From Lachnospiraceae bacterium (GTDB lineage: Bacteria; Bacillota; Clostridia; Lachnospirales; Lachnospiraceae), in contig JAQYDI010000007.1 in NCBI GenBank assembly GCA_028724245.1, forward strand, positions 1 through 49,451: DNA of 49,451 nt, given 5' to 3'. The translations under genes were made by a program, and so were the position numbers. The notes beneath the pieces were generated by a model. That model was not told the DNA's origin. It ran no database searches and saw only the letters and a list, made by a program, of their open reading frames with translations. Positions 1-8,445 of this stretch are shown here, one piece after another (within the stretch, counting starts at the first letter, position 1; each line of letters opens with the position of its first letter).

Positions 1-453
1 ATCCAGCGCAATATGGATTTTCGCCTGTTTTCCCATGGAAACAGCCGTCTTTCCCAGCACTTCGGCATCCTCCCGATTGAAAATGGTCTGCGTAATATCA
101 TACTCCACCAGTCTCGGATACTGTGCCTTCATGGTATATCCGAGAATCAGAATAGGAAGTTCAAGACCTGCCTGACGAAGTTCCACCGCCTCATCCACAG
201 TGGCCACCGCATAATAATCCACATCATCTTTCAGATAGTTTCCGATTTCCACAGCCCCGTGACCATATCCATCCGTTTTAATAACCGCCATCACCTTTAC
301 ATCCGGCTCAATGCACTTTTTCACAGCATCGATATTATCCGCAATGGCATCCAGATCAACGGTCACATAGCTTCTCAAATCCTGTCTTATGATTCTGTCA
401 TCCGCAGTTCCACTACCTGCGGTTCCATCATTAACAATTCCATCACTCATCAT
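1..453 (-). CDS. alr: Alanine racemase, N-terminal part (truncated by window edge)
   Basis: PLP-dependent racemase that makes D-alanine for peptidoglycan. The visible 151 residues begin with a low-complexity, Gly/Asp-rich extension of about 25 residues, followed by the family start (YVTVDLDAIADNID) and the cofactor-binding motif AVIKTDGYGHG, whose lysine forms the Schiff base with PLP. The rest of the TIM barrel and the C-terminal beta domain lie beyond base 1. Start is ATG at 453 or 450 (two ATG codons in tandem) behind a weak purine-rich site. The gene reads out of the window, so operon partners are unknown. The fold call is firm; the D-alanine specificity is inferred from the family. Confidence 0.9.
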   Translation of the reverse strand, partial: MMSDGIVNDGTAGSGTADDRIIRQDLRSYVTVDLDAIADNIDAVKKCIEPDVKVMAVIKTDGYGHGAVEIGNYLKDDVDYYAVATVDEAVELRQAGLELPILILGYTMKAQYPRLVEYDITQTIFNREDAEVLGKTAVSMGKQAKIHIALD

Positions 454-597
454 TCTATTACTTCTTTCTCAAAATCTCAAAATTGTATCTTTTCAGGTTT
501 CCCGCCTGACGACCTTTCAATGATATCTTACCACAACTTTCACGTTTTTCCAGTCTTTTACCGCCAATTTTACACGCTTTGCTTCATTTTAAATAAA

Positions 598-633
598 GCG
601 AAAAAGGAACAGCTCCTGCCGTTCCTCTTTCGC
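598..633 (-). terminator. Terminator of the peptide ABC transporter operon
   Basis: A 13-bp stem (598-610 with 621-633, one mismatch) with a 10-base loop. Read on the minus strand it is followed by a T-rich run (TTTATTTAAAA). It sits 48 bases after the stop of the last transporter gene. Confidence 0.75.
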
Positions 634-680
634 ATTATTCATAATCTTGTGCCGCGATGCTTTCGATATCCCTGCCGGAT

Positions 681-1682
681 TCAGTGTTCCAGCAGACGGC
701 ATGCTACCAGATGTCCGTTGCCTGTATCGATCAGTTTTGAGTCATAGCTCTGGCACTCATCACATCTGCGGAAGCATCTGGGATAGAAACGACAGCCGGG
801 TTTCGGATCGATGGGTGTGGGAACATCACCTGTCAGGATGATTCTTTCCTTTTTGGCATTGACATCCGTCGTGGGAATTGCCGACAGCAGCGCCTGCGTA
901 TAGGGATTCGTGGGATGGTTGTAGAGTTCATTCTTATCGGCCATCTCCATGATCTTACCCAGATACATAACGCCCACGCGGTCACTGATGTGCTTGACTA
1001 CATTCAGTCCGTGTGCAATGAACAGATATGTCAGTCCAAATTCATCCTTCAGATCATCCAGCAGGTTCAGTACCTGTGCCTGAATGGAAACATCCAGCGC
1101 AGACACCGGCTCATCGCAGACGATCAGCTTGGGATTGACCGCCAGTGCCCGGGCAATGCCCACACGCTGTCTCTGACCACCGGAAAATTCATGCGGATAA
1201 CGGTTTCTCTGATGGTTTGCCAGACCAACACAGTTCAGCAGGTAATTCACCCGTTTTTCCACCTGATCCTTCGGAACCAGATTGTTGATCAGCATAGGCT
1301 CTGCAATAATATCACCGATGGTCATACGGGGATTGAGAGATGCATAGGGATCCTGAAAAATCAACTGAATATCCTTACAGTATTCCCGGCGCTCCCTGTC
1401 TTTCATCTTTGTCAGATCTTTTCCTTCAAAAATGATCTGTCCTGAGGTTGGTTTGTAAAGATTCACCAGCATCTTGCCGATGGTGGATTTGCCGCAGCCC
1501 GATTCCCCAACCAGACCGAGGCATTCGCCTTTATAAATTTTAAATGATACATCATCTACTGCTTTCAGGACAGAGGTGGGTTTTCCCAGCAGATTCTTTT
1601 CTACTGTGAAATATTTGGTCAGACCTTTGACTTCTAGTAACACTTCTTTTTCTTCTTTTGTATTTGCTGTCATTTCTGCCAT
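681..1682 (-). CDS. Oligopeptide/dipeptide ABC transporter, ATP-binding protein (OppF/DppF type)
   Basis: Second ATPase of a peptide importer; it powers uptake through the two permeases encoded upstream. Of 333 residues, Walker A (GESGCGKST) is near residue 60, the ABC signature (SGGQRQRVGIARAL) is followed by Walker B (LIVCDEP), and the C-terminus carries the oligopeptide-transporter Cys motif (CRFYPRCFRRCDEC), which in this family can bind an Fe-S cluster. The ATG overlaps the stop of the preceding ATPase by one base (TAATG), showing translational coupling. It is last in the operon, before the hairpin at 598-633. The substrate (di-, oligopeptide or nickel) cannot be told from sequence. Confidence 0.93.
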   Translation of the reverse strand: MAEMTANTKEEKEVLLEVKGLTKYFTVEKNLLGKPTSVLKAVDDVSFKIYKGECLGLVGESGCGKSTIGKMLVNLYKPTSGQIIFEGKDLTKMKDRERREYCKDIQLIFQDPYASLNPRMTIGDIIAEPMLINNLVPKDQVEKRVNYLLNCVGLANHQRNRYPHEFSGGQRQRVGIARALAVNPKLIVCDEPVSALDVSIQAQVLNLLDDLKDEFGLTYLFIAHGLNVVKHISDRVGVMYLGKIMEMADKNELYNHPTNPYTQALLSAIPTTDVNAKKERIILTGDVPTPIDPKPGCRFYPRCFRRCDECQSYDSKLIDTGNGHLVACRLLEH

Positions 1683-2659
1683 TATTCTTCCCCCTCCACT
1701 TTATCGCTGTACAGGAAGCAGCGTACCTTACGTCCGTCTTCCCGTTCTGTCAGTGCAGGCATTGCTTCCCTGCATCTTGCGGTGCATTTGTCACAGCGGT
1801 CTGCAAAAGAACAGCCCGCGGGCAGCTCCGTAGGATCCGGAACCATACCCCTGATCATATACAGGCGGTCCCTGTCCTCATCCAGTTTGGGAATGGAAGC
1901 CAGAAGCCCCTGCGTATAAGGATGCAGAGGATCGGTAAACAATTCTTTTACAGCAGCCTGTTCCACCACACGGCCGCAGTACATAACCACAACTTTGTCA
2001 GCCGTCTCAGCTACAACGCCCAGATCATGGGTGATCAGCATAACCGCCATACCGATCTCATCACGAAGTCGTTTGATCAGATCCAGAATCTGCGCCTGAA
2101 TCGTAACATCAAGAGCTGTCGTCGGCTCATCTGCAATCAGCAGCTCCGGGTCGCAGGCCAGCGCCATGGCAATCATAACACGCTGGCGCATACCGCCGCT
2201 CATCTGATGAGGATAATCATCCACACGCTGCTCGGGGGAAGGAATTCCCACCAGCCGGAGCATTTCAACGGCATGTGCTCTGGCTTCTTTTTTATTCATC
2301 TTTGTATGGGTCAGGATCGACTCCACAATCTGATCGCCCACCCGGTAAACAGGGTTCAGAGAAGTCATGGGCTCCTGAAAGATCATGGAAATTTTATCGC
2401 CGCGGATTTTATCCATCTCTTTTGCGTTTTTACCGCTCAGGTCCTCACCGTCAAACAGGATCGTTCCGCCTGCAACACGACCGGGCTTGCGGATCAGACC
2501 CATAATGGACAGAGACGTAACCGATTTGCCGGAACCGGATTCTCCTACGATCGCCAGTATCTCTCCTTTATCTACGGAAAAGCTTACATCATTGACTGCG
2601 TTTACAATGCCGCGCTTTACCTTAAACTCTGTTTTTAAATTGTTAACCTCTAATAACAT
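1682..2659 (-). CDS. Oligopeptide/dipeptide ABC transporter, ATP-binding protein (OppD/DppD type)
   Basis: First ATPase of the peptide importer, 325 residues. Walker [10 protein letters not shown]-loop [11 protein letters not shown], signature [15 protein letters not shown] and Walker [13 protein letters not shown] are all intact, and the C-terminal Cys motif ([14 protein letters not shown]) is present. ATG at 2659 has a good GGAGGG site. It lies 14 bases after the permease gene and overlaps the next ATPase by one base. The order binding protein-permease-permease-ATPase-ATPase is the classical dpp/opp order. Confidence 0.93.
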   Translation of the reverse strand: MLLEVNNLKTEFKVKRGIVNAVNDVSFSVDKGEILAIVGESGSGKSVTSLSIMGLIRKPGRVAGGTILFDGEDLSGKNAKEMDKIRGDKISMIFQEPMTSLNPVYRVGDQIVESILTHTKMNKKEARAHAVEMLRLVGIPSPEQRVDDYPHQMSGGMRQRVMIAMALACDPELLIADEPTTALDVTIQAQILDLIKRLRDEIGMAVMLITHDLGVVAETADKVVVMYCGRVVEQAAVKELFTDPLHPYTQGLLASIPKLDEDRDRLYMIRGMVPDPTELPAGCSFADRCDKCTARCREAMPALTEREDGRKVRCFLYSDKVEGEE

Positions 2660-2673
2660 GTCTTTGCCCTCCT

Positions 2674-3606
2674 TTAGCTTCTTGCTTTCGGATCCAGCGC
2701 ATCGCGCAGACCGTCGCCGAACAGGTTAAATGCAAGTACGGTAATGGAAATGGCAATACCGGGGAAGATGATCATATGAGGCATGGACAGAATATAGGTT
2801 CTTGCATCACCCAGCATGGTACCCCATTCCGGTGTGGGCGGTTTTACACCCAGACCCAGAAAGCCCAGCGCTGCAATATCCAGAATCGCTGTGGAAATAC
2901 CCAGAGTTGCACGTACAACGATAGATGAAACCACGTTTGGCAGAATATGCTTGAAGATGATCCTGCCGTTTTTATTGCCGATAACACGGGCAGCCGCCAC
3001 GTAATCATTCTCCTTAACGGAAAGAATGGAACTTCTGACAATTCGGGCATATTCGGGAATAGATACGATACCGATTGCCACGATCGCCTTGTCAAGTCCC
3101 TGCCCGAACGCAGCCATCAATGTGATCGCCAGCAGAATCGACGGAATTGACAGCATGATATCCATGCAGCGCATGATAACAGAATCAAGAATTCCGCCGA
3201 AATATCCTGCAAAAGCACCCAGTACCGTACCGATGGCCAGTGAAAATGCAACTGCACACACACCAACCAGCAGGGAGTATTTTGTACCGGAAAGTACACG
3301 GGAGAAAATATCACGCCCCTGAATATCCGTTCCGAAGAAATGCTGAAGAGAAGGTCCCTGTTTTGCTGAGCCCATATCAATAGCAGTAGGATCATACGGG
3401 GCAATAAAATCACCGATCAACGCAATAACAACCAGCAGGATAATAACGATCATGCCGGCAACCGCCATCTTATTCTGTCTCAGAGCACTCCACATGATAT
3501 GAAGCTGAGATTCCGGTTTTTCTACTTTTATATCTGCCTGATTTGTATTTTCATACTGATTCATAGTTTCATGATTATCCAGAGTCTGTTTCATATTATT
3601 TTCCAT
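2674..3606 (-). CDS. Peptide ABC transporter permease (OppC/DppC type)
   Basis: Inner permease subunit, 310 residues. After an N-terminal polar stretch rich in Asn/Glu comes the OppC_N segment ([17 protein letters not shown]), the first membrane helix, and then a BPD_transp_1 domain with about five further helices; the EAA loop region includes [20 protein letters not shown]. An upstream in-frame ATG exists at 3654, but ATG 3606 is preferred: it follows an AAAGGA site at proper distance and comes one base after the stop of the upstream permease (TGATATG), so the two are probably co-translated. Confidence 0.92.
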   Translation of the reverse strand: MENNMKQTLDNHETMNQYENTNQADIKVEKPESQLHIMWSALRQNKMAVAGMIVIILLVVIALIGDFIAPYDPTAIDMGSAKQGPSLQHFFGTDIQGRDIFSRVLSGTKYSLLVGVCAVAFSLAIGTVLGAFAGYFGGILDSVIMRCMDIMLSIPSILLAITLMAAFGQGLDKAIVAIGIVSIPEYARIVRSSILSVKENDYVAAARVIGNKNGRIIFKHILPNVVSSIVVRATLGISTAILDIAALGFLGLGVKPPTPEWGTMLGDARTYILSMPHMIIFPGIAISITVLAFNLFGDGLRDALDPKARS

Positions 3607-3607
3607 A

Positions 3608-4624
3608 TCAGTTATCCTTTCTTCCATAAGAGATCCGGGGATCAAGAAATGCATAAATGATATCCACGATCAGGTTCAGAATAACGAAAATCGTTGCAAT
3701 CAGCAAAACAGATGCCTGAACCACAGGGAAATCGGATTTCTGCGCGCATTCTACCAGATATTTGCCGATACCGGGCCAGCCGTAAACCGTTTCTGTCAGC
3801 ACGGCACCTCCCAGCAGAGAACCAAACTGCAGACCGATAACAGTTACAATAGGCATCATGGCATTGCGCAGCGCATGCTTGCGGATTACATTTCCCTCAC
3901 CGATACCTTTTGCCCTGGCGGTACGGATATAATCCTGATTCAGTGTATCCAGCATGGAAGAACGCGTCATACGGGAAATAATTGCCAGTGTATAAAATGC
4001 CAGAGTAAAAGCCGGCAGGATCATATGCATGATAACATCTTTTACATAATCTCCGTTGCCGCTGAGAATAGCATCGATCAGATAGGAACCTGTCACCTTA
4101 TCCAGAATGATGGAACCTGAAGTTGCCCCGGAGACAGGCAGCAGACTCAGTTCCTTTGCAAACAGAATCTGCATCAGAACACCCAGCCAGAAGATGGGAA
4201 CAGATACGCCCACCAGACAGAACAGCATACCCATATTATCGAAAATGCTGTTTTTCTTCACCGCTGTTCCCACACCTATGAGAATACCCAGCAGAGAAGC
4301 GATGATGATCGCCACCACAGCCAGTTCGGCAGTAGCAGGAAACCTGCTCATGATTTCTTTAAAGACAGGTGTTTTGGAATAGTAGGAATTGCCGAAATCG
4401 CCTGTAAGCGCACCTTTGATAAATTCAATATACTGTACGGGAATCGAATCATTCAGCCCGTTGGCTTCCCGCCATTCATCCATCGCCTCTTCCGTGGCAT
4501 GTTCACCCAGAACGACCGGCGCCGGATCAGGCGCACAGACTCTAAGCAGAAAGAAAACGATAAATGATACCCCCAGCAATACGGGTATGAGCATTAAAAG
4601 CCGTTTTACGATATACTTTGCCAT
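3608..4624 (-). CDS. Peptide ABC transporter permease (OppB/DppB type)
   Basis: First permease of the importer, 338 residues. It begins MAKYIVKRLLMLIPVLLGVSF, a typical DppB start with a membrane helix, and continues with a large extracytoplasmic loop and a BPD_transp_1 domain ending FLDPRISYG. ATG 4624 is chosen over the upstream ATG at 4684 because a GAAAGAGG site sits just ahead of it and the extra residues do not resemble the family. It lies 164 bases after the binding-protein gene, across a hairpin at 4730-4756. Confidence 0.92.
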   Translation of the reverse strand: MAKYIVKRLLMLIPVLLGVSFIVFFLLRVCAPDPAPVVLGEHATEEAMDEWREANGLNDSIPVQYIEFIKGALTGDFGNSYYSKTPVFKEIMSRFPATAELAVVAIIIASLLGILIGVGTAVKKNSIFDNMGMLFCLVGVSVPIFWLGVLMQILFAKELSLLPVSGATSGSIILDKVTGSYLIDAILSGNGDYVKDVIMHMILPAFTLAFYTLAIISRMTRSSMLDTLNQDYIRTARAKGIGEGNVIRKHALRNAMMPIVTVIGLQFGSLLGGAVLTETVYGWPGIGKYLVECAQKSDFPVVQASVLLIATIFVILNLIVDIIYAFLDPRISYGRKDN

Positions 4625-4729
4625 GTTATAACCTCTTTCGCAATTTATGACCGCGTCCGGAATAACCGATACGCATATAATCAAATACCTTAACCTTCGA
4701 CCCGGGAGATGGTCAAAAACTAAAGTATA

Positions 4730-4756
4730 CGCCCCGGCAAAAGGACTGTCGGGGCG
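4730..4756 (-). terminator. Intra-operon hairpin between the binding protein and permease genes
   Basis: CGCCCCGGC (4730-4738) pairs with GTCGGGGCG (4748-4756). On the minus strand it is followed by a partly T-rich stretch. Its place directly after the binding-protein gene suggests partial termination or mRNA stabilisation, which commonly makes the binding protein more abundant than the membrane subunits. Confidence 0.6.
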
Positions 4757-4788
4757 CTAACTATCATAGTTAAAATCAATTTTCTGAA

Positions 4789-6363
4789 TTACTGAGCCTT
4801 TTCTACAATCGCAAGATCAACCGTAGCTGTGGGATGATATACGAAGTGGCTGATATTCTTTCTGTTTGCAGTAATGTTCTGCTGATGTGAGATCGGCAGC
4901 CATGCAGCAATACCTGCAAGGTATTCTTCTGCTTCAGCATAAACGGCATTTCTTTCATCGCCATTGGGAGTCTGAGCAGCTTTTGCAATCAGTTCGTTGT
5001 AAGTTGTATCTTTCAGTCTTGCAACGTTCATAGCTGTATTCTCATCGCACAGCAGATTCAGGAAGTTATCGGCATCACCGTTGTCACCGTTCCATCCATA
5101 GAAGCAGATGTCATAATCACTGGCCATAACCTTATCCTTGTATGTTGTCCAGTCAAATGTCTGGATATCGCACTCAACGCCAACCTCTTTCAGATAACCC
5201 TGAACAGTTTCAGCCAGAGTCTTACCTGTTGCAGTGTTGTAAGGTCTTGCGTTGGAATATGTAATAACAGACAGTTTGGTTACACCCTTTGCAGCCAGAG
5301 TCGCCTTTGCAGCTTCGGGATCATAGGAAACCTGCTTCACATCTGCGCTGTAACCGGGCAGGAAAGTAGGCAGAATGGAATCAGCCTTTGTAGCAAATCC
5401 ATTGTACAGACCTGTCACCAGTTCATCTACATTGATTGCCTGAGAAAGAGCAACACGTACTTCAGGATCGGTCAGTCTTTCGGTGTTGTATGCCATGTAG
5501 TTGATGTTCATACCTTCATCCAGGTTAACCTGCAGATCGGAATTAGCCTGCAGCTGTTCAACCATGTTGGGATCGATACCGTCGATGATATCAACTTCGC
5601 CTGTTTCCAGAGCTGTTACTCTTGCAGATGCATCCGGGATTGTCTTGATAACAACCTGTTTGCACTTTGCAGGCTCGCCCCAGTAATCTTCGTTTCTGTC
5701 CAGAACAACCTTTTCATCCTTGTTCCATGAATTGAACTTGTAAGGACCTGTACCACAGGGGTTTTCATTCAGGTTGTTGTTGTATTTCTCACATGCTGTG
5801 GGGCTTACCATAGGACCGGCAAATACCATAGCCAGGTTAGCCAGGAAAGGTGTATACTTTTCCTTCAGCACGATGTTTACTGTGTAGTCATCAACAACTT
5901 CAACATGATCTACATAGCTGTAGCAGAAATCTGCGTAAGGCATATCTTCTGTCTTGTTGATTGTCTGACGCTCAATGTTGAACTTAACAGCTTCTGCGTT
6001 GAAATCAGTACCATCATGGAACTTAACGCCCTGACGAAGCTTGAAAGTATAGGTCAGACCATCATCTGAAACAGTAGGCATCTCTTCTGCCAGACAGGGT
6101 TTCAGATCTGTTGTTGTTTCTTCATATTCCAGCAGGCCTTCGTAAATCTGAATGGTAACCTTTGCAGATTCACCATCATCTACCAGATGGGGATCCAGTC
6201 CACGGGGATCAGCACCCTGTGCATAAACCAGAACCGCATCATCAGAGGAAGCGCCTTCGTTGGAAGCGTCTGTTCCTGCATCTTTCTTACCGCCGCCGCA
6301 GCCAGCCAGCAGGCCGACAACCATAACACCGGCAAGAAGTACACTTAAAATTCTCTTCTTCAT
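4789..6363 (-). CDS. Peptide ABC transporter substrate-binding lipoprotein (SBP family 5)
   Basis: Extracellular solute receptor of the importer, 524 residues. The N-terminus is a lipoprotein signal (MKKRILSVLLAGVMVVGLLAGCGGG) with the lipobox LAGC, so the mature protein is lipid-anchored. The SBP_bac_5 signature is visible (EEMPTVSDDGLTYTFKLRQG, then KFHDGTDFNAEAVKFNIER). ATG 6363 follows an AAAGGA site; the longer frame to 6420 adds residues without sense upstream of the signal. First gene of the operon, with a promoter at 6468-6496. Ligand is a dipeptide or oligopeptide by family; nickel or another ligand cannot be excluded. Confidence 0.93.
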   Translation of the reverse strand: MKKRILSVLLAGVMVVGLLAGCGGGKKDAGTDASNEGASSDDAVLVYAQGADPRGLDPHLVDDGESAKVTIQIYEGLLEYEETTTDLKPCLAEEMPTVSDDGLTYTFKLRQGVKFHDGTDFNAEAVKFNIERQTINKTEDMPYADFCYSYVDHVEVVDDYTVNIVLKEKYTPFLANLAMVFAGPMVSPTACEKYNNNLNENPCGTGPYKFNSWNKDEKVVLDRNEDYWGEPAKCKQVVIKTIPDASARVTALETGEVDIIDGIDPNMVEQLQANSDLQVNLDEGMNINYMAYNTERLTDPEVRVALSQAINVDELVTGLYNGFATKADSILPTFLPGYSADVKQVSYDPEAAKATLAAKGVTKLSVITYSNARPYNTATGKTLAETVQGYLKEVGVECDIQTFDWTTYKDKVMASDYDICFYGWNGDNGDADNFLNLLCDENTAMNVARLKDTTYNELIAKAAQTPNGDERNAVYAEAEEYLAGIAAWLPISHQQNITANRKNISHFVYHPTATVDLAIVEKAQ

Positions 6364-6467
6364 ATCACTTTGTCCTTTCCAAGATCCTGCACTCCCCATG
6401 CAGTCTCTTTTAAAAATCATCCGGCAGCTACCCGGATATCAGCTCCCTATTGAATCTGATACGCTAT

Positions 6468-6496
6468 ATCATACTCTTTTCACGTAAATCATGCAA
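6468..6496 (-). promoter_or_regulatory. Sigma-A promoter for the peptide transporter operon
   Basis: On the minus strand TTGCAT (6491-6496), 17-base spacer, TATGAT (6468-6473). The start point would be near 6461, giving a leader of about 100 bases. The region further upstream to 6591 is very AT-rich. Confidence 0.7.
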
Positions 6497-6591
6497 GGAA
6501 AAATTGATTTTTTGTAATATTTTATATTATTTTTATGCATTATTTATGTATTTTTAATACTACAGCAGCCATTACCGGGAGTACACTCCAT

Positions 6592-7272
6592 TTACAGGCG
6601 CACCTCCACCCTTTTTCCAGGTTCGATCCTGTCGGTTTCTATATGACAGTCGATGGCCATCACCTGTACGCCAGCCGATGCCGCCTGCCTGAGAGCTTCT
6701 CCAAAAGCCGCATGGGTCCAGTCGTTTGGCTCCAGATATTTTACATGATCCATCTGGATCACAAAAAGAACGGCCGGTTCATATCCATGAGCGCAGGCCG
6801 CTGCAAGTTCCTTCAGATGTTTGACACCTCTCTCCGTAGGTGCATCGGGAAAACGCACTACTCCGTCTTCTTCCAGCGTTACACCTTTCACTTCCATGAA
6901 GATTTTCCTGTCACCATCTTCCATATACAGATCAAATCTGGAATTTCCCCATGTTTTTTCCGGCTTTATCACCGCTTCCGGCGATACAAAGCCGCTTTCC
7001 AGAACCCACCGGGCAGCAACGCGGTTGGGGACCTGCGAATCCATATTGATCAGTCTGTCCCCTTTGCGCACTGTAATCAGATCCAGAGGCGTCTTCCGGG
7101 CCGGGTTATGATTTCTCTGCACATAAATCTGTGCCCCCGGCACCAGAAGTTCCCTGCACCTTCCCGTATTTTTCACATGACAGATCTCCCGGCCCCGGGC
7201 TGTTTCCACATAAGCAATAAAACGGTTTGGGCGCTCCAGAAAAACAGCCGATTCCATATTTTCATAATACAA
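6592..7272 (-). CDS. sfsA: SfsA family protein (sugar fermentation stimulation protein homologue)
   Basis: 226 residues, the usual SfsA length. The N-terminal OB-like part (FLERPNRFIAYVE, HVKNTGRCRELL) and the nuclease-like core (KTWGNSRFDLY ... KIFMEVKGVTL, then FPDAPTERGVKHLKEL) match the family. The best start is TTG at 7272, 11 bases after AAAGGAG; the next ATG (7257) would cut the first conserved residues (LYYEN) and lies too far from the site. SfsA was described as a DNA-binding regulator of sugar use in E. coli, while the fold suggests a nuclease; its role here is not known. It follows the acyltransferase gene by 28 bases and may be read with it. Confidence 0.88.
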   Translation of the reverse strand: MYYENMESAVFLERPNRFIAYVETARGREICHVKNTGRCRELLVPGAQIYVQRNHNPARKTPLDLITVRKGDRLINMDSQVPNRVAARWVLESGFVSPEAVIKPEKTWGNSRFDLYMEDGDRKIFMEVKGVTLEEDGVVRFPDAPTERGVKHLKELAAACAHGYEPAVLFVIQMDHVKYLEPNDWTHAAFGEALRQAASAGVQVMAIDCHIETDRIEPGKRVEVRL

Positions 7273-7300
7273 TGCCGAAAGAACTCCTTTCTCACAGCGG

Positions 7301-8419
7301 TCAGTGCCTGTTAAGCTTCTTTGAAATTTGGCTGCTGATAAAATGATAAAGATTCGCCAGTATAAATGACAAAGCAATAACAAGCAGGAAATACAGAATA
7401 CAGTTTTTCCTCATACTCCAGGCTTTATAATCTGGAAATACCAGTTTTAAAATACGCTGCATCGCAATGTGAAAGAGATACAATTCCAGAGAGAGTGTTC
7501 CCGCCATGTTCAGAAACCAGTTAATTTTTCCCAAATCAATTACCGTAAAGAATAATGATACCATGATGCAGACCGCAATAGCAAGCATACCATACCACAG
7601 CCTGCTGGTCACTTTCCATGGAATCCCTCCATGTCTACCTGCATACTGAAAAAATCCTCCCATCCAGGGGATAATCAGGGCATAAATAACCCACCCCCGA
7701 TTCATGGTTTTTCCCATCTTTACAATTTTCCCCCAATAGCATCCCAGAATAAAAACAGGAATCCGGGCAACAGATTTCTCTATATGCAAATACAACTCCG
7801 GTGTTTCCGTATACATCACATAAATCAATCCCAGACTGAGGGCCAGCAGAAGCACCATGTTTATATTCCTGTACTTATTCTCCAGAAGATAATAAAACAA
7901 TGGGAACAGGATATACATCGACAGAATAAAATTGATATACCAATACGTAGATGCACCTTCCGAATAATAAGTAATCCAGAACAGATCCCTGAAAAAACGG
8001 ACAATTCCTTCCCCGTACACGATATCTTTAATAATCCAATAGACAGTACCTACAAAAAGATACGGAATCAAAACCCGCTTCAGGCGTTTTTCATAGAATC
8101 TGCGCAAATCGGAACAACGGGAAAAGGAATAATATAATCCTATTCCTGACAAGAAAAGAAAAATATCAACACCTACGCCTCCCAAATCAATCAATCTGTA
8201 TACACTCATCAGCAAACTGTTCTCTTTGAAACCTTCCCATTTATCTATCACCGGAAAATTCGTCATATGAAGAAGCATGACCCACGAAATTGCCAGCCCG
8301 AACAGCAGATTTCTGTTTTTGCTGAGTATCTGCCAGTTCAGCAGCCTATCCTTATATATGATATTATTTTCGTCAGGATCGACAGAAACAGGGGGATCAG
8401 CCTGTACTAATTTTTCCAT
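7301..8419 (-). CDS. Membrane acyltransferase (acyltransferase family 3)
   Basis: 372 residues with about ten hydrophobic helices. The first helix begins LLFGLAISWVMLLHMTNF, containing the family histidine, followed by VGVDIFLFLSGIGLYYSF and a basic loop (RRFYEKRLKRVLIPYLF), all typical of the Acyl_transf_3/OafA group that O-acetylates sugars or wall polymers. Start ATG 8419 has a GAGG site; GTG 8422 is possible. It lies 26 bases after a CDP-glycerol glycerophosphotransferase-like gene, so a role in acylating the polymer made by the operon is a reasonable inference. The acyl acceptor cannot be told from sequence. Confidence 0.85.
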   Translation of the reverse strand: MEKLVQADPPVSVDPDENNIIYKDRLLNWQILSKNRNLLFGLAISWVMLLHMTNFPVIDKWEGFKENSLLMSVYRLIDLGGVGVDIFLFLSGIGLYYSFSRCSDLRRFYEKRLKRVLIPYLFVGTVYWIIKDIVYGEGIVRFFRDLFWITYYSEGASTYWYINFILSMYILFPLFYYLLENKYRNINMVLLLALSLGLIYVMYTETPELYLHIEKSVARIPVFILGCYWGKIVKMGKTMNRGWVIYALIIPWMGGFFQYAGRHGGIPWKVTSRLWYGMLAIAVCIMVSLFFTVIDLGKINWFLNMAGTLSLELYLFHIAMQRILKLVFPDYKAWSMRKNCILYFLLVIALSFILANLYHFISSQISKKLNRH

Positions 8420-8445
8420 CACAACAGCCTCTATTCCTTACTATT

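Noticed and set aside
13-747. Long plus-strand frames opposite the alanine racemase and other minus-strand genes
   Set aside because: They are His/Ile/Gln-rich antisense shadows without ribosome sites, and the minus-strand proteins match known families.
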